Below are positions 7,971-17,654 of a stretch of DNA of 64,000 bases, one piece after another (position 1 is the stretch's first letter; each line of letters starts with the position of its first letter). Source of the stretch: Bacillus sp. Cs-700 (GTDB lineage Bacteria > Bacillota > Bacilli > Bacillales > Guptibacillaceae). The stretch covers positions 1,302,001-1,366,000 of the forward strand of contig NZ_CP041063.1 of the NCBI RefSeq assembly GCF_011082085.1. The letters are read 5' to 3'. The notes under the pieces are model-generated. The model was not told where the DNA came from and did no database searches. It worked only from the letters and a program-made list of their open reading frames with translations. The position numbers and the translations under genes are program-made.

Positions 7971-9119
7971 TCAGATAAGCTTACTTAAAGGTAGCCCCGC
8001 CTTCTTACGCTGCATCTCAAACAGGCCAAGCCTGGTAAAACCGCCAACCTTTAATCGTTTGTCTGCTTTTTCCTTCTTCTTCATTTGCGTAAGTAGTACG
8101 TCCCGTTCTTTCTCATCTACTCTTAAAAAATCAACGATAATCATACCACCTATATTTCGAAGTCGTAGCTGCCTGGCGATTTCATCAATGGCCATTATGT
8201 TTACTTCAAGGTGGGTTTGGTTTTTGGTACTTCTTCTTGCGCCTCCACTATCTACATCAATGGCCGTTACCGCATTCGTTTCTTCAATATGAAGGGCTGC
8301 TTTCCCTATTTTAACCGTTTTCTCTATTCCCTTAATGGTTCGATCAAGAAGCTGAAGAACGTTCTCATTTTCATCTTCTGACATGACTTTCGCTCCTTTT
8401 GCCAATAAGGGCAGAAAGGTTTTTACCGCTTCCTCGTCATTTGTAGCTAGTTCAGTTGCTCGATGAATTGGATAGAGTTTGCTAATTCGTTCAGCAATTC
8501 CCCCTGCTTTCTTGATAACACTTGGAACCCGCGCATTTTCAGTAGCATGAAGAATCCTTTGCCACTCGTCTCGAAGGTCTTCTAATTCCTTTATAAGTGC
8601 CTCTTCACTCAAATTAGCGGAGCTTGTCCGAAAAATAAGTCCTTCTTGTTCGACACAATGTTCATGAGCGATACGAAGAAGCCCATCTCGCATTGTTGGC
8701 AACTGCTTGGATACGGCTGAATAGCCGGCGTAGGGCATATAAACAAGAGACTCTCCAGTTAATGAAACGAGTTCCGTCACAATCGGCCCTTTTCGATCCA
8801 CGCCAGGGTGTTTGACTTGAACAAGGATCGCCTGCCCTTCTTTAATACAAGCAGAAACAGCCGGCATCCGTTCCCCGGCTGTTTTTTTACTCTGAGCGCA
8901 AATAAGTTCGTCGCCATTTAATAGGCCAGGTTTTCCGCTACCTAAGGAGACAAATGCAGCATTCTTATCGTCTAAAACGGAAGAAACTTTCCCGAATATC
9001 AAATCTCCTTGATCCGGCTTTTTTTGACAGATGGCTTCCGCCCAAATATCTGTTATCTCTTGATCGTTTACAATAGCGGCTGCCTGCCACTCCTTTTTTT
9101 TAAGTATTATAAACTTCAT
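7971..9119 (-). CDS. Short ribonuclease E/G family protein
   Basis: The 382-residue protein belongs to the RNase E/G endoribonuclease family, which cuts single-stranded RNA. An S1-type RNA-binding region (about 35-115, with GKVSSVLDDKNAAFVSLG) and a catalytic DNase I-like region containing AIDVDSGGA and IIVDFLRVD are visible. These carry the two catalytic acidic positions, although the usual asparagine two residues after the first aspartate is aspartate here. The protein stops soon after RLGLFEMQRKK, before the CPxCxG zinc-link seen in E. coli RNases E and G, which are about 490 residues or more. I chose the ATG at 9119, six bases after AAGGAGAG, instead of the longer frame overlapping spoIVFB. 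B. subtilis itself lacks this enzyme. Confidence 0.85.
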   Translation of the reverse strand: MKFIILKKKEWQAAAIVNDQEITDIWAEAICQKKPDQGDLIFGKVSSVLDDKNAAFVSLGSGKPGLLNGDELICAQSKKTAGERMPAVSACIKEGQAILVQVKHPGVDRKGPIVTELVSLTGESLVYMPYAGYSAVSKQLPTMRDGLLRIAHEHCVEQEGLIFRTSSANLSEEALIKELEDLRDEWQRILHATENARVPSVIKKAGGIAERISKLYPIHRATELATNDEEAVKTFLPLLAKGAKVMSEDENENVLQLLDRTIKGIEKTVKIGKAALHIEETNAVTAIDVDSGGARRSTKNQTHLEVNIMAIDEIARQLRLRNIGGMIIVDFLRVDEKERDVLLTQMKKKEKADKRLKVGGFTRLGLFEMQRKKAGLPLSKLI

Positions 9120-9150
9120 AGCCGCTCTCCTTTTCGTGCTTTTCTTTAGT

Positions 9151-9975
9151 TTACCTAAATAGCGTACCAACTGCACACCCAATTTGATTTTTTTTAAAAT
9201 AGGCGTGAAGCAATATTTTCTCATCTGCCTCTATATTCATATCTTCAATCACAATTTGGTAATGATAACCGCGATAAAACGTGGCGAGAAGTTCAGTCAA
9301 TTTCATGTCAGGAGCTACAGACACAACCTTTTTCTTCCCCTTTGTGGAAGTTGAATAGCGTTCAAGCAAAAAACGCAAATAAATATAATGATGATGTTTC
9401 CATTCTTTAAACTGGGACACAGAAAGAAAAACGATTACCAACCATAAATTTAAGTGAAATGGAAAATAGACCACGGTTGCAATTATTAGACCACACAAGC
9501 AAACAAGAGAAGAATGAAGCATCACTTTATGGGAAGCTTTAAAAGGATAGCGGAGGGAATACAATAAAAAAAGGAGCTTTCCGCCATCAAGAGGCCATAT
9601 GGGCAATAGATTAAAGAGTAGAACCATTAAATTATGAAGTAGAAAGAGACTAAACATCTCATCCCATAACCCTAAATAGTAGAAAACAGCCCCAGCCCCA
9701 ATCATCCAGATGTGTTGAAGTGGACCGGCGAGTATCACAATTAGTTCTTCCTTGAACGGCCGGTTTCCATGCTCATCTACGACAGCAACACCCCCAAACG
9801 GAAGAAGAACAATTTCTTTTACTCGCCACCCAAAAAAACGAGCTGCCCCCGCATGCCCTAACTCGTGAATAAGGACAACAACGAACAGCAGCAACATTTC
9901 TCGAAAACGTCCTGTTAGAATAGAAAGACCAATTGTCATCCAGAAAAGCGGATGGATCGTTATCATTTTTACCAT
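9151..9975 (-). CDS. spoIVFB: Stage IV sporulation protein FB, intramembrane site-2 protease
   Basis: SpoIVFB cleaves pro-sigma-K in the outer forespore membrane, switching on late mother-cell genes. The 274-residue protein has a hydrophobic N-terminal half with the zinc motif HELGHAGAA (HExxH, about residue 38). The second metal-ligand motif NLLPIWPLDGGK follows at about residue 122-133. A soluble C-terminal CBS-like part comes last. Its ATG overlaps the spoIVFA stop codon (TAATG), which indicates translational coupling. Confidence 0.95.
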   Translation of the reverse strand: MVKMITIHPLFWMTIGLSILTGRFREMLLLFVVVLIHELGHAGAARFFGWRVKEIVLLPFGGVAVVDEHGNRPFKEELIVILAGPLQHIWMIGAGAVFYYLGLWDEMFSLFLLHNLMVLLFNLLPIWPLDGGKLLFLLYSLRYPFKASHKVMLHSSLVCLCGLIIATVVYFPFHLNLWLVIVFLSVSQFKEWKHHHYIYLRFLLERYSTSTKGKKKVVSVAPDMKLTELLATFYRGYHYQIVIEDMNIEADEKILLHAYFKKNQIGCAVGTLFR

Positions 9976-10724
9976 TATTGGATTGGGACAACTTGAAGCG
10001 GGTCAATAAACGCTTCATTTTTCTTTATGGCAAAATAAAACGTTCCTGTCTTTCCATCTTCAGAGTTTGAGACGCTTCCAAGCTGGTCCTTCGTTTGAAC
10101 AAAATCGTAAAGAGAAACATCAATTGAATCGAGCATACCATACCAAGATTCGCTTCCATCTGTATGCTGGAGAACAACGGTCTGCCCTATCCCTTCCTTG
10201 TCCCCTGCATAGGTGACCACCCCTGCATCAATCGCTTCGACTTCAGAACTTAGGACGGTTTCGACCATAATCCCTTTTCCTGTCGTTTCAAAATCCTCAA
10301 GGACCTGTACCTTCCCACTGGCAGGTAGCGCATACACTGGGGCATCAGCATTCAAGTTCGTTTCAGGAGATGTTGGAAACAGTGCCACTGGATTTCCAAA
10401 CTTTCCTTCATACCAATCTTTCACCGTGGCAAACTGGAATTCTTCCGCCATCATATCAGTAACGTAATCCTGAGCCGGAACGAGACGATCGCTCTCTGCT
10501 TTAAATAAAATGCCTGCCCCCAAAAACATGCAGGCGGCAATCATCGCTCGCATTAAAAAACTTTGCTTGTTAAATAGCGGGTGAATTTTCATTTCTACCT
10601 CTTGATTTGAATACCCAGGTATATGATCATGATTTCGTCCTGATCGAGGTACTGTACGCAAGGGTTGACGCTGCTTCTTTCTCGAATGGAGTCGTTTTCT
10701 CACATCATCCAGATCTTTCCGCAT
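9975..10724 (-). CDS. spoIVFA: Stage IV sporulation protein FA, regulator of SpoIVFB
   Basis: SpoIVFA holds SpoIVFB inactive together with BofA until the forespore signal arrives. The 249-residue protein has a basic N-terminus, one membrane segment (about 55-73, MRAMIAACMFLGAGILF) and a C-terminal LytM/M23-like domain (about 125-245, including GIGQTVVLQHTDGSESWYG). That domain lacks the full set of metal ligands, so it is probably not an active peptidase. It is coupled to spoIVFB. Confidence 0.93.
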   Translation of the reverse strand: MRKDLDDVRKRLHSRKKQRQPLRTVPRSGRNHDHIPGYSNQEVEMKIHPLFNKQSFLMRAMIAACMFLGAGILFKAESDRLVPAQDYVTDMMAEEFQFATVKDWYEGKFGNPVALFPTSPETNLNADAPVYALPASGKVQVLEDFETTGKGIMVETVLSSEVEAIDAGVVTYAGDKEGIGQTVVLQHTDGSESWYGMLDSIDVSLYDFVQTKDQLGSVSNSEDGKTGTFYFAIKKNEAFIDPLQVVPIQ

Positions 10725-10755
10725 TCCTCATCCATCCTTCCTATATGTAGTATTC

Positions 10756-10783
10756 AGTTTATGACTTGTCCTGAAGGGATATG
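10756..10783 (-). promoter_or_regulatory. Sigma-E-like promoter of spoIVFA-spoIVFB
   Basis: On the minus strand CATAAACT (10763-10756) matches the sigma-E -10 consensus CATACANT at seven of eight positions. An ATAT element lies 15 bases upstream (10782-10779). The predicted start is about 25 bases before the spoIVFA ATG. The B. subtilis spoIVF operon is under sigma-E control. Confidence 0.55.
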
Positions 10784-10873
10784 TCATTTGAATACTTTCA
10801 AGTAGGAATGAGTTTGAGTTGTACGTTCAGACTGCGCAATCAATGAATATTATAGACATAGAATTCTACAACA

Positions 10874-10899
10874 AAAAAATCCCGGCCGTAGCCGAGATT
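10874..10899 (-). terminator. minD terminator
   Basis: AATCTCGGC and GCCGGGATT (one wobble) form a stem with a TACG loop followed by a T run on the minus strand, overlapping the last base of the minD stop codon. Confidence 0.85.
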
Positions 10900-11699
10900 T
10901 AAGAACGCATTCCAAAAAACTTTTTCACTTTACTAAACACGCCTCTTTCTTCTTGAAGAGAGAGAAGAGGAACCGATTCACCTAAAATTCGTCTTGCGAT
11001 ATTACGGTAGGCAATCGAAGCTTTTGAACTAGGATCAAGCGCAATTGGCTCTCCTTTATTCGAAGCCGTAATAACCGTATCGTCATCCCCTACAATGCCC
11101 AGAAGATCAATCGCAAGTATCGAAACAATTTCGTCCACATCAAGCATTTCGCCACTCTCCATCATGTGGTTTCGAATGCGGTTTACTACAAGTTTCGGTG
11201 CTTCGATGTTCTCTTCTTTTTCGAGAAGACCTATAATGCGATCAGCATCTCTTACAGCCGATGTTTCAGGTGTTGTAACAACAACCGATTTATCTGCACC
11301 AGCAATGGCATTTTTAAATCCCTGTTCAATGCCTGCCGGACAATCAATTAACACATAATCGTAATCTTGCTTTAATTCATCAATAATTTTCTTCATTTGC
11401 GCCGGTTGCACAGCAGATTTATCTTTCGTTTGTGCTGCCGGAAGCATGTAAAGTGCCTCAAAGCGCTTGTCTTTAATTAAGGCTTGATGAAGTCTACATC
11501 TTTCCTCAGCTACATCGACAAGATCATAAATAATACGATTCTCAAGCCCCATCACTACATCAAGATTTCGAAGACCGATATCCGTATCAACCAGACATAC
11601 TTTTTTCCCCGATAGTGCAAGAGCTGTTCCAATGTTTGCTGTCGTTGTGGTCTTACCCACACCACCTTTTCCGGAAGTAATGACGATAGCGTCTCCCAC
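10899..11699 (-). CDS. minD: Septum-site determining ATPase MinD
   Basis: MinD is a membrane-associated ATPase that carries MinC and blocks division at the poles. The 266-residue protein has the deviant Walker A SGKGGVGKTTTTANIG at the N-terminus, DTDIGLRNLD, and a C-terminal amphipathic membrane-targeting helix (GVFSKVKKFFG). It lies 19 bases downstream of minC and ends in a strong terminator. Confidence 0.97.
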   Translation of the reverse strand: MGDAIVITSGKGGVGKTTTTANIGTALALSGKKVCLVDTDIGLRNLDVVMGLENRIIYDLVDVAEERCRLHQALIKDKRFEALYMLPAAQTKDKSAVQPAQMKKIIDELKQDYDYVLIDCPAGIEQGFKNAIAGADKSVVVTTPETSAVRDADRIIGLLEKEENIEAPKLVVNRIRNHMMESGEMLDVDEIVSILAIDLLGIVGDDDTVITASNKGEPIALDPSSKASIAYRNIARRILGESVPLLSLQEERGVFSKVKKFFGMRS

Positions 11700-11718
11700 A
11701 CAACATTCCCCTTTCTGT

Positions 11719-12408
11719 CTACAACCTAGTCAAATTCGGTCGTACTTTGGTCAGTATTTGAACGCGATCAACGCTAATTTCAGATTGACCGTCTTTGACA
11801 AAAGCACATTCTGCTTCATGAATGCTTGCCCCTACTTGATCAGGCGGCCTACTGATCAAATCTGCGATTTTAAGCTGCGAAGGTTTCATAACAGCGGCTG
11901 TAATAACCGCCTTTATATCCCCATAAGCCCCCGCATGAGCAATGCCTCGAAGTGCACCCATTACAAATATATTGCCAAAAGCTTTAACAGTACCACCAGG
12001 GTTCACATCACCAATTAGGAGAAGATCGCCTTCCACTTCAAGAACCTGCCCTGATCGTACCGTTCTCGCTACGGATGTAATCGTGGACCTCTTACGCTCT
12101 TCTTCGGCTTCGTCACGCGACATGACATTCGAATCAATGCGATCAATTTGTAGATTTTGCTTAGATTGAATCATCGCACGAAGTTCTCTTTCTTGCTTTT
12201 CTGTTAAATAACGATTCCCAAGCTTGAGCGTTACTGTAATCGTATGTCCTTCCGTCTGCTGAATATGACGAGCGGAAAGTTTTTCATCAAGTTCATTTAT
12301 AACATCACGAAAAGCGCAGGAATCATCTAAAATCAGATTCAAGCCGTCTTTCGTTCCTTTAATCGTAACAAAATGCTGTGTTTGCTTTTGTACCATAGAC
12401 AATTTCAT
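11719..12408 (-). CDS. minC: Septum-site determining protein MinC
   Basis: MinC inhibits FtsZ polymerisation. The 229-residue protein has an N-terminal FtsZ-interacting domain (about 1-100) and a C-terminal beta-helix that binds MinD. The beta-helix contains VRSGQVLEVEGDLLLIGDVNPGG and MGALRGIAHAG. It is part of the mreB-mreC-mreD-minC-minD block shared with B. subtilis. Confidence 0.95.
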   Translation of the reverse strand: MKLSMVQKQTQHFVTIKGTKDGLNLILDDSCAFRDVINELDEKLSARHIQQTEGHTITVTLKLGNRYLTEKQERELRAMIQSKQNLQIDRIDSNVMSRDEAEEERKRSTITSVARTVRSGQVLEVEGDLLLIGDVNPGGTVKAFGNIFVMGALRGIAHAGAYGDIKAVITAAVMKPSQLKIADLISRPPDQVGASIHEAECAFVKDGQSEISVDRVQILTKVRPNLTRL

Positions 12409-12437
12409 TCACCTCAACATAGAATAATTCAACGTTG

Positions 12438-12983
12438 CTAAAGGAAACTCCTTCTTTTGGCCTGATTTTCTTGTCTACGGCTTTCAGATAAATCTTCAAG
12501 CAACCGTTTTACAGGGTAGTAAACAATAAGCAAAAAGATTCCATTTAAAAGTAAGGAAGGAAGATAGCGACTGTAGAAAAAGGAAGAAAAGGATACGTCG
12601 GTTACATTTATTAAAGAAAATAGTTCATACACATAGAATTCCATCAACGTTACACCTAATAACCCAAGTATAAGTGTCGTAAACCAATTTAGATGAAAAA
12701 CCTTCGATAAGTAACCGATTATGTAGGCTGCAACCGACATACCAAACATATATACCCCAACAAGATCTGTATAAATCAGATCATGTAGAAGCCCAAAAAC
12801 AACACCGTATAGGACGCCATAAGCAGGTGACAAAACCATCCCAATCATAACCACAATCACCGTTACAAAACGCGGGATGAGCTGAAAGTCGAAGCCGTAT
12901 TGTTCAGGTGCGAACACCTGAAAAACGGTTCCTTCCAAAAGAAAAAGAACAAATAGCGTTCCAACTAGAAAAAAACGCCTCAT
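12438..12983 (-). CDS. mreD: Rod-shape determining membrane protein MreD
   Basis: MreD is an integral membrane component of the cell-elongation complex. The 181-residue protein is strongly hydrophobic, with about five membrane segments and a basic C-terminus (SESRRQENQAKRRS). Its ATG overlaps the end of mreC by four bases, consistent with coupled translation. Confidence 0.92.
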   Translation of the reverse strand: MRRFFLVGTLFVLFLLEGTVFQVFAPEQYGFDFQLIPRFVTVIVVMIGMVLSPAYGVLYGVVFGLLHDLIYTDLVGVYMFGMSVAAYIIGYLSKVFHLNWFTTLILGLLGVTLMEFYVYELFSLINVTDVSFSSFFYSRYLPSLLLNGIFLLIVYYPVKRLLEDLSESRRQENQAKRRSFL

Positions 12984-13858
12984 TCTTCTTCACCTTCCCC
13001 CTCATCAGGATTTACGTTTTGTGCTCCACGGTCGATGATCATGACATTGTTAATATCATATAAGTCAGATGCTGGTTTCACATAAGCAGTCTGAGTCGTA
13101 CCAACGTTATCCGTTTCAATATCAACAATTTCACCGATAACAATGCCGCGTGGGAATATTCCACCATTTCCTGCTGTAATAACGGTTTGGCCTTTTTCTA
13201 CTTTCGTATCTACCGGAATTTTCGAGAAAAGCAATACTTCTTTTTCCGTATCATATCCTTCAATTGTTCCGAAAACATTCTTATCTTCCTGTGTCATTGC
13301 AGCAATTCGATTCGTACGGTCAACATCACTTACTAGTTGAACCGTTGATGAGAAAGGCTGAACATTTTTCACTTTGCCAATTAGACCATCAGGCGTAGCA
13401 ACGGCCATATCCGCTTCTACCCCATCCTGTTCTCCCTTATCAATCGTTAACAAATCGTTCCAACGGTCTGGTGAACGCGCAATCATATTCGCATGGAATG
13501 TTTGATAGTTCGAAAGTCCAGTTGAGGAGTCAATATTTAACTCACTTTTTAAATCTTCGTTTTCTTTCTTGACGGTTTTAAGTTCTTCTGACACCGCAAC
13601 AAATTCGTTGAGCCTCGACTTCAATAGCTCGTTTTCTTCATACATGTCTTTCATTTCTCCAATACTCTCAAATAAACCCGCTACTGAATTAGCGGGTTTA
13701 TAGAAGATTGATTGAAGCCAACCAATGGAATCTTTAAAAAACTGCTCAGGCATTGTGAGTGCATCGCGTTCTTTCATTGATGTACCGATTAAGGCAACTA
13801 AAATAATAATGCTCACAAGCAATACAATGAGACGTTTATTTGAGAAAAATTGTGGCAT
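12980..13858 (-). CDS. mreC: Rod-shape determining protein MreC
   Basis: MreC links MreB filaments to cell-wall synthases. The 292-residue protein has a short cytosolic tip, one membrane segment (about residues 9-25, LIVLLVSIIILVALIG), a coiled coil (about 65-110) and a beta-rich extracellular domain (about 115-275). An acidic tail (DEGEGEEE) ends the protein. It lies 16 bases after mreB. Confidence 0.94.
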   Translation of the reverse strand: MPQFFSNKRLIVLLVSIIILVALIGTSMKERDALTMPEQFFKDSIGWLQSIFYKPANSVAGLFESIGEMKDMYEENELLKSRLNEFVAVSEELKTVKKENEDLKSELNIDSSTGLSNYQTFHANMIARSPDRWNDLLTIDKGEQDGVEADMAVATPDGLIGKVKNVQPFSSTVQLVSDVDRTNRIAAMTQEDKNVFGTIEGYDTEKEVLLFSKIPVDTKVEKGQTVITAGNGGIFPRGIVIGEIVDIETDNVGTTQTAYVKPASDLYDINNVMIIDRGAQNVNPDEGEGEEE

Positions 13859-13874
13859 GCGTTACACCTTCCAA

Positions 13875-14912
13875 CTACTTCTGTTTAGAGCGGGAAGTTA
13901 TACCAGCTCTAGATTTGAACAAATGGATATTTTCTAGCGCACGCCCGGTACCAATCGCAACGCACTCAAGTGGATTTTCAGCAACAATAACTGGCATTTT
14001 CGTTTCATCGCTAATTACCTGATCCAAGTTTCGCAGCAAAGCTCCGCCGCCTGTAAGTACAATGCCACGATCCATAATGTCAGCTGCAAGCTCAGGTGGC
14101 GTTTTCTCAAGCGTTACTTTAACAGCTTCCATAATACTATTAACCGTATCTCGAAGAGCACCAGACACTTCATCTGCCGATACACTGATCGTTTTTGGAA
14201 GTCCTGTCACAAGGTCACGGCCGCGAATATCCATCGCGTCAATGCCTTCTGTCGTTCCTGCAGAGCCGATTTCAAGTTTAAGCTGTTCAGCCGTACGTTC
14301 ACCAATCATTAAATTATATGTTTTCTTCACATACTGAATAATCGACTCGTCCATTTCATCCCCAGCAATGCGGATGGATTCACTAGTAACAATTCCTCCA
14401 AGAGAAATGATGGCAACTTCTGTTGTACCCCCACCAATATCAACTACCATACTACCTGTTGGCTCCCAAACTGGTAAATCAGCACCAATCGCTGCTGCAA
14501 AAGGCTCCTCAATGGTGTACGGTTCACGCGCGCCTGCCTGGCGCGTTGCATCTTCTACCGCTCTCTTTTCGACAGCTGTGATTCCTGAAGGCACACAAAC
14601 CATCACGTTAGGTTTACGTGCAAAAATGGAACGGTTTTTTTGAGCCTGTTGAATAAAGTACTTAAGCATTGTAGCCGTCGTTTCAAAATCAGCAATAACA
14701 CCGTCTTTCATTGGACGAAGTGCAACAATATTACCTGGAGTACGACCGATCATATTTTTTGCATCATTACCTACTGCCTCGATTGAACCAGTATCTGTCC
14801 GAAGTGCAACAACGGAAGGCTCACGTACGACGACGCCTTTTCCTTTTACATATGCCAGCGTATTAGCTGTACCTAAATCTATTCCCATATCTCTTGAAAA
14901 TCCACCAAACAT
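13875..14912 (-). CDS. mreB: Cell-shape actin homologue MreB
   Basis: MreB forms membrane-associated filaments that direct cylindrical wall growth. The 345-residue protein has the actin-family phosphate loops [12 protein letters not shown] (phosphate 1), [13 protein letters not shown] (phosphate 2) and the adenosine motif [13 protein letters not shown]. The length is typical. It is the first gene of the mreBCD-minCD run on the minus strand. Confidence 0.97.
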   Translation of the reverse strand: MFGGFSRDMGIDLGTANTLAYVKGKGVVVREPSVVALRTDTGSIEAVGNDAKNMIGRTPGNIVALRPMKDGVIADFETTATMLKYFIQQAQKNRSIFARKPNVMVCVPSGITAVEKRAVEDATRQAGAREPYTIEEPFAAAIGADLPVWEPTGSMVVDIGGGTTEVAIISLGGIVTSESIRIAGDEMDESIIQYVKKTYNLMIGERTAEQLKLEIGSAGTTEGIDAMDIRGRDLVTGLPKTISVSADEVSGALRDTVNSIMEAVKVTLEKTPPELAADIMDRGIVLTGGGALLRNLDQVISDETKMPVIVAENPLECVAIGTGRALENIHLFKSRAGITSRSKQK

Positions 14913-15006
14913 TTATGTTAAATCTCCCTTCAATTCAAGCAAAACTCATAACTATGATTATACTTCATCAGTATTAAAAACGGTAGTGGGAAAACTATTC
15001 CACAGC

Positions 15007-15699
15007 CTATACATACCCTTTTTCTTTTAAACTAATAAACTTTTGATCTCCAATAATAATATGATCGAGCATATCAATACCAAGCATTTTACCACACTCA
15101 GCAAGACGTTTTGTAACTTCAATATCTTCCCTGCTTGGTGTAGGATCACCACTTGGATGATTATGAAAGCAAATTAATGAGGCTGCTGAACGTCTGAAAG
15201 CCTCTCGGAAAACTTCTCTCGGATGCACGATTGATGCATTTAAACTTCCAACAAAGACGGTTTGACGATGCAACACCTGATTCTTCGTGTTTAAGTATAC
15301 GCAAACAAAATGCTCTTGTGATAAAAAACGCATGTCTTCCATCACATAATTCGCACCATCTTCCGGTGAACGAATCGTATAGCGCTCTTCTAATTGAAGA
15401 CGACTTACTCTTCTACCAAGCTCCATCGCCGCAATCAGTTGAACAGCTTTGGCAGTGCCCACGCCATTTAAAGAGGTTAACTCTTCGATACTGGCATCTT
15501 TTAATAGACGCAGCCCCTCAAAATACTGAATGATGCGATAAGATAACTGAAGTACAGACTCCTGTTTTGTTCCAGTTCTGAGGATAATCGCCAATAACTC
15601 TTGATTGGACAACGTCTCAGGACCCTCTTTCACTAGGCGCTCTCTCGGGCGCTCTTCTTCAGGATAATCGCGAATCATTAACGGTGTTTTAAGCAACAC
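15007..15699 (-). CDS. radC: RadC/YsxA family JAB-domain protein
   Basis: This is a 230-residue RadC-family protein with an N-terminal UPF0758 helical region and helix-hairpin-helix (LTSLNGVGTAKAVQLIA, about 69-85). A JAB/MPN metalloprotease-like domain follows with the zinc motif HNHPSGDPTPSREDIEVT (about 176-193). The biochemical function is not settled despite the historical DNA-repair name. It lies between maf and mreB as in B. subtilis. Confidence 0.93.
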   Translation of the reverse strand: MLLKTPLMIRDYPEEERPRERLVKEGPETLSNQELLAIILRTGTKQESVLQLSYRIIQYFEGLRLLKDASIEELTSLNGVGTAKAVQLIAAMELGRRVSRLQLEERYTIRSPEDGANYVMEDMRFLSQEHFVCVYLNTKNQVLHRQTVFVGSLNASIVHPREVFREAFRRSAASLICFHNHPSGDPTPSREDIEVTKRLAECGKMLGIDMLDHIIIGDQKFISLKEKGYV

Positions 15700-15730
15700 G
15701 CTTCCTCCCTGGATTCATCTTCGTGTCTGA

Positions 15731-16306
15731 CTAACGCTGAATCTCCGGAACAATTCCAAACGCCTGCAACTCTCGAAGCGTTTTGGAAATCGGAAGCCCT
15801 ACCACACTATAATAATCCCCGTGAATACGTTTCACAAAGGCGGCACCGAAACCCTGAATACCATAACCTCCCGCTTTATCAAACGGCTCTCCGGTATCGA
15901 GATAATTCTCAATATCTACATCTGTTAAATCCCAAAATTCCACTTCAGTGGCTTCATAGAACTGTGAACGCTGATCATTTGAAAGAATGACCACACCTGA
16001 ATAAACGATATGGGTCCGGCCAGACAAAGCTTTCAGCATCTGCCTCGCATGCTCGCGACTTTCTGGCTTTCCAAGAATATCGGCACCAAGCGTTACAACC
16101 GTATCGGCACCAATGACAATAGCGTCCGATTGGTTCGTAAATACATCATTTGCCTTCCCAAAAGCAAGCTGTTTCACAAGTTCAGAAGGGGGGACTTGAG
16201 AGTGATGTTCTTCAAAGCGGCTAACAATAATCTCAAATTGGAGGTTCACTTGCTCTAGAAGTTCTTTTCTTCGTGGAGACCCTGAGGCTAAGACGAGGCG
16301 CTTCAT
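15731..16306 (-). CDS. maf: Maf nucleoside triphosphate pyrophosphatase
   Basis: Maf proteins hydrolyse dTTP/UTP and modified nucleotides, and in B. subtilis Maf affects septation. The 191-residue protein starts MKRLVLASGSPRRKELL, the signature of the family, and has VIGADTVV and GKPESREHA. The ATG at 16306 follows AAAGGGTGG and matches homologues, so the longer upstream frame is rejected. Confidence 0.94.
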   Translation of the reverse strand: MKRLVLASGSPRRKELLEQVNLQFEIIVSRFEEHHSQVPPSELVKQLAFGKANDVFTNQSDAIVIGADTVVTLGADILGKPESREHARQMLKALSGRTHIVYSGVVILSNDQRSQFYEATEVEFWDLTDVDIENYLDTGEPFDKAGGYGIQGFGAAFVKRIHGDYYSVVGLPISKTLRELQAFGIVPEIQR

Positions 16307-16557
16307 TTTACCACCCTTTTTTTGTAAATGATTCACAAGTGGGAAAAGGGCTTGATAACAGCTTATCAAATCCCTTTTCTTTCCACAATTTAATTTTCTA
16401 ACGTTCCTCTACATTTTTCGTTTTACTTCGATTCTGTATGTGCATACAGTTAAAATTTGTTTAATCTTATTTTATTTCGTTCTGAAAATCATATTCAGGA
16501 GGGTTGCTCCCAACATTCATATCGTACCGTTAATTTAGTTACTCCGCAAATATCAGA

Positions 16558-17556
16558 CTATTTCAAGCTTTCCACTACTTCTTGATATGTTTCTAGCGCA
16601 TCCAATAAGTGCTGCTGAGCAATCCATAACGAAGATACTGTTTTTTCTGATGAATAGGTTTCAATCTCTTTTGAGGCAGCACTTAAATTTTCCGCTAAAG
16701 CTTTCCCCTCCCCCTCTTTCCATCCCTCTAATTTATCACCTTTTCCATTCCAGGTTTGAATCGCTTGCAATACATCAGTTACTTCACTATTTGATACTTC
16801 TCCGTCTGATAAAGCAACTAGATCAAGCTTCGTTAGCTGTTCAATTAATTCCCTACCCTCTTTCACATGACTCTCCATTTCCGCACTCGCCACTACGCTA
16901 GTTCCATCAATCGTCCATAATTTCTTATAAACATCCTGACCATTGTTTTCAAAATAAGCGGCAAGGGCATCCTGACCTTCAGCAGAAGCTGCGACGCCAA
17001 TCAGCAAGAAGTATTTTTCACCTTTAAAAATCGTAGCTGGTAGACCTTGATCTTTAAGCTTTTCTTGAAATTCCCTGGCTGACTCTTTTGTTTCATACGC
17101 ACCTGACTGCACAACATGAAGATCAAAAGATAAATCCATCTGACTAGCTGTCACTGGTGCCGCTTCACTTGGCTTATTAGAGGGCGTCGCTACACTTTCT
17201 CCACCGAACACCATAAGTAAACCGAATCCAAATAAAACGCCAAGAGCGATCGCAAAGATCACTGAAGCCACTACCTTTTTATGCAAAGTGATAACATTTT
17301 TACTTGGTACGAAATGTTTTTTCTTCTTACGCCCAACTGGTAACCTTGGGTTCTTCTTAGACTGATCAAAAAAAGAGGAGGCTTTTTTTTGACTATGCCG
17401 CTTCTTTAACTCTACGATCTTTTTAGAATCGCGACGCTCCGGTAAAATCCATTCAAATTCCTTTTCCTCAGCCGCTGCGCTTTCTTTATGTGTTTCTGGA
17501 GTCTTATGGACTTCATCATCTAGTCGAATTGAAATCGTCCGTCTCTCCTTATCCAT
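16558..17556 (-). CDS. spoIIB: SPOR-domain protein, SpoIIB-like
   Basis: This is a 332-residue membrane protein with a long basic cytosolic N-terminal part and one membrane segment (about 91-113, VIFAIALGVLFGFGLLMVF). A SPOR peptidoglycan-binding domain (about 145-225, VVQSGAYETKESAREFQEKL) and a helical C-terminus follow. SpoIIB helps septal wall hydrolysis during engulfment. The name rests mainly on the SPOR domain and position between maf and comC, because sequence conservation is weak in this family. The ATG at 17556 has AGGAGG six bases upstream, whereas the ATG two codons earlier abuts it. Confidence 0.8.
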   Translation of the reverse strand: MDKERRTISIRLDDEVHKTPETHKESAAAEEKEFEWILPERRDSKKIVELKKRHSQKKASSFFDQSKKNPRLPVGRKKKKHFVPSKNVITLHKKVVASVIFAIALGVLFGFGLLMVFGGESVATPSNKPSEAAPVTASQMDLSFDLHVVQSGAYETKESAREFQEKLKDQGLPATIFKGEKYFLLIGVAASAEGQDALAAYFENNGQDVYKKLWTIDGTSVVASAEMESHVKEGRELIEQLTKLDLVALSDGEVSNSEVTDVLQAIQTWNGKGDKLEGWKEGEGKALAENLSAASKEIETYSSEKTVSSLWIAQQHLLDALETYQEVVESLK

Positions 17557-17654
17557 TCTCATCCTCCTCAGGTACCGGCTTGTACTACAGTCTATGAAAT
17601 CTCACGAAATACTAGAACTGAAAATACTAGAGTTGAGCAGGATGACAATACAAA

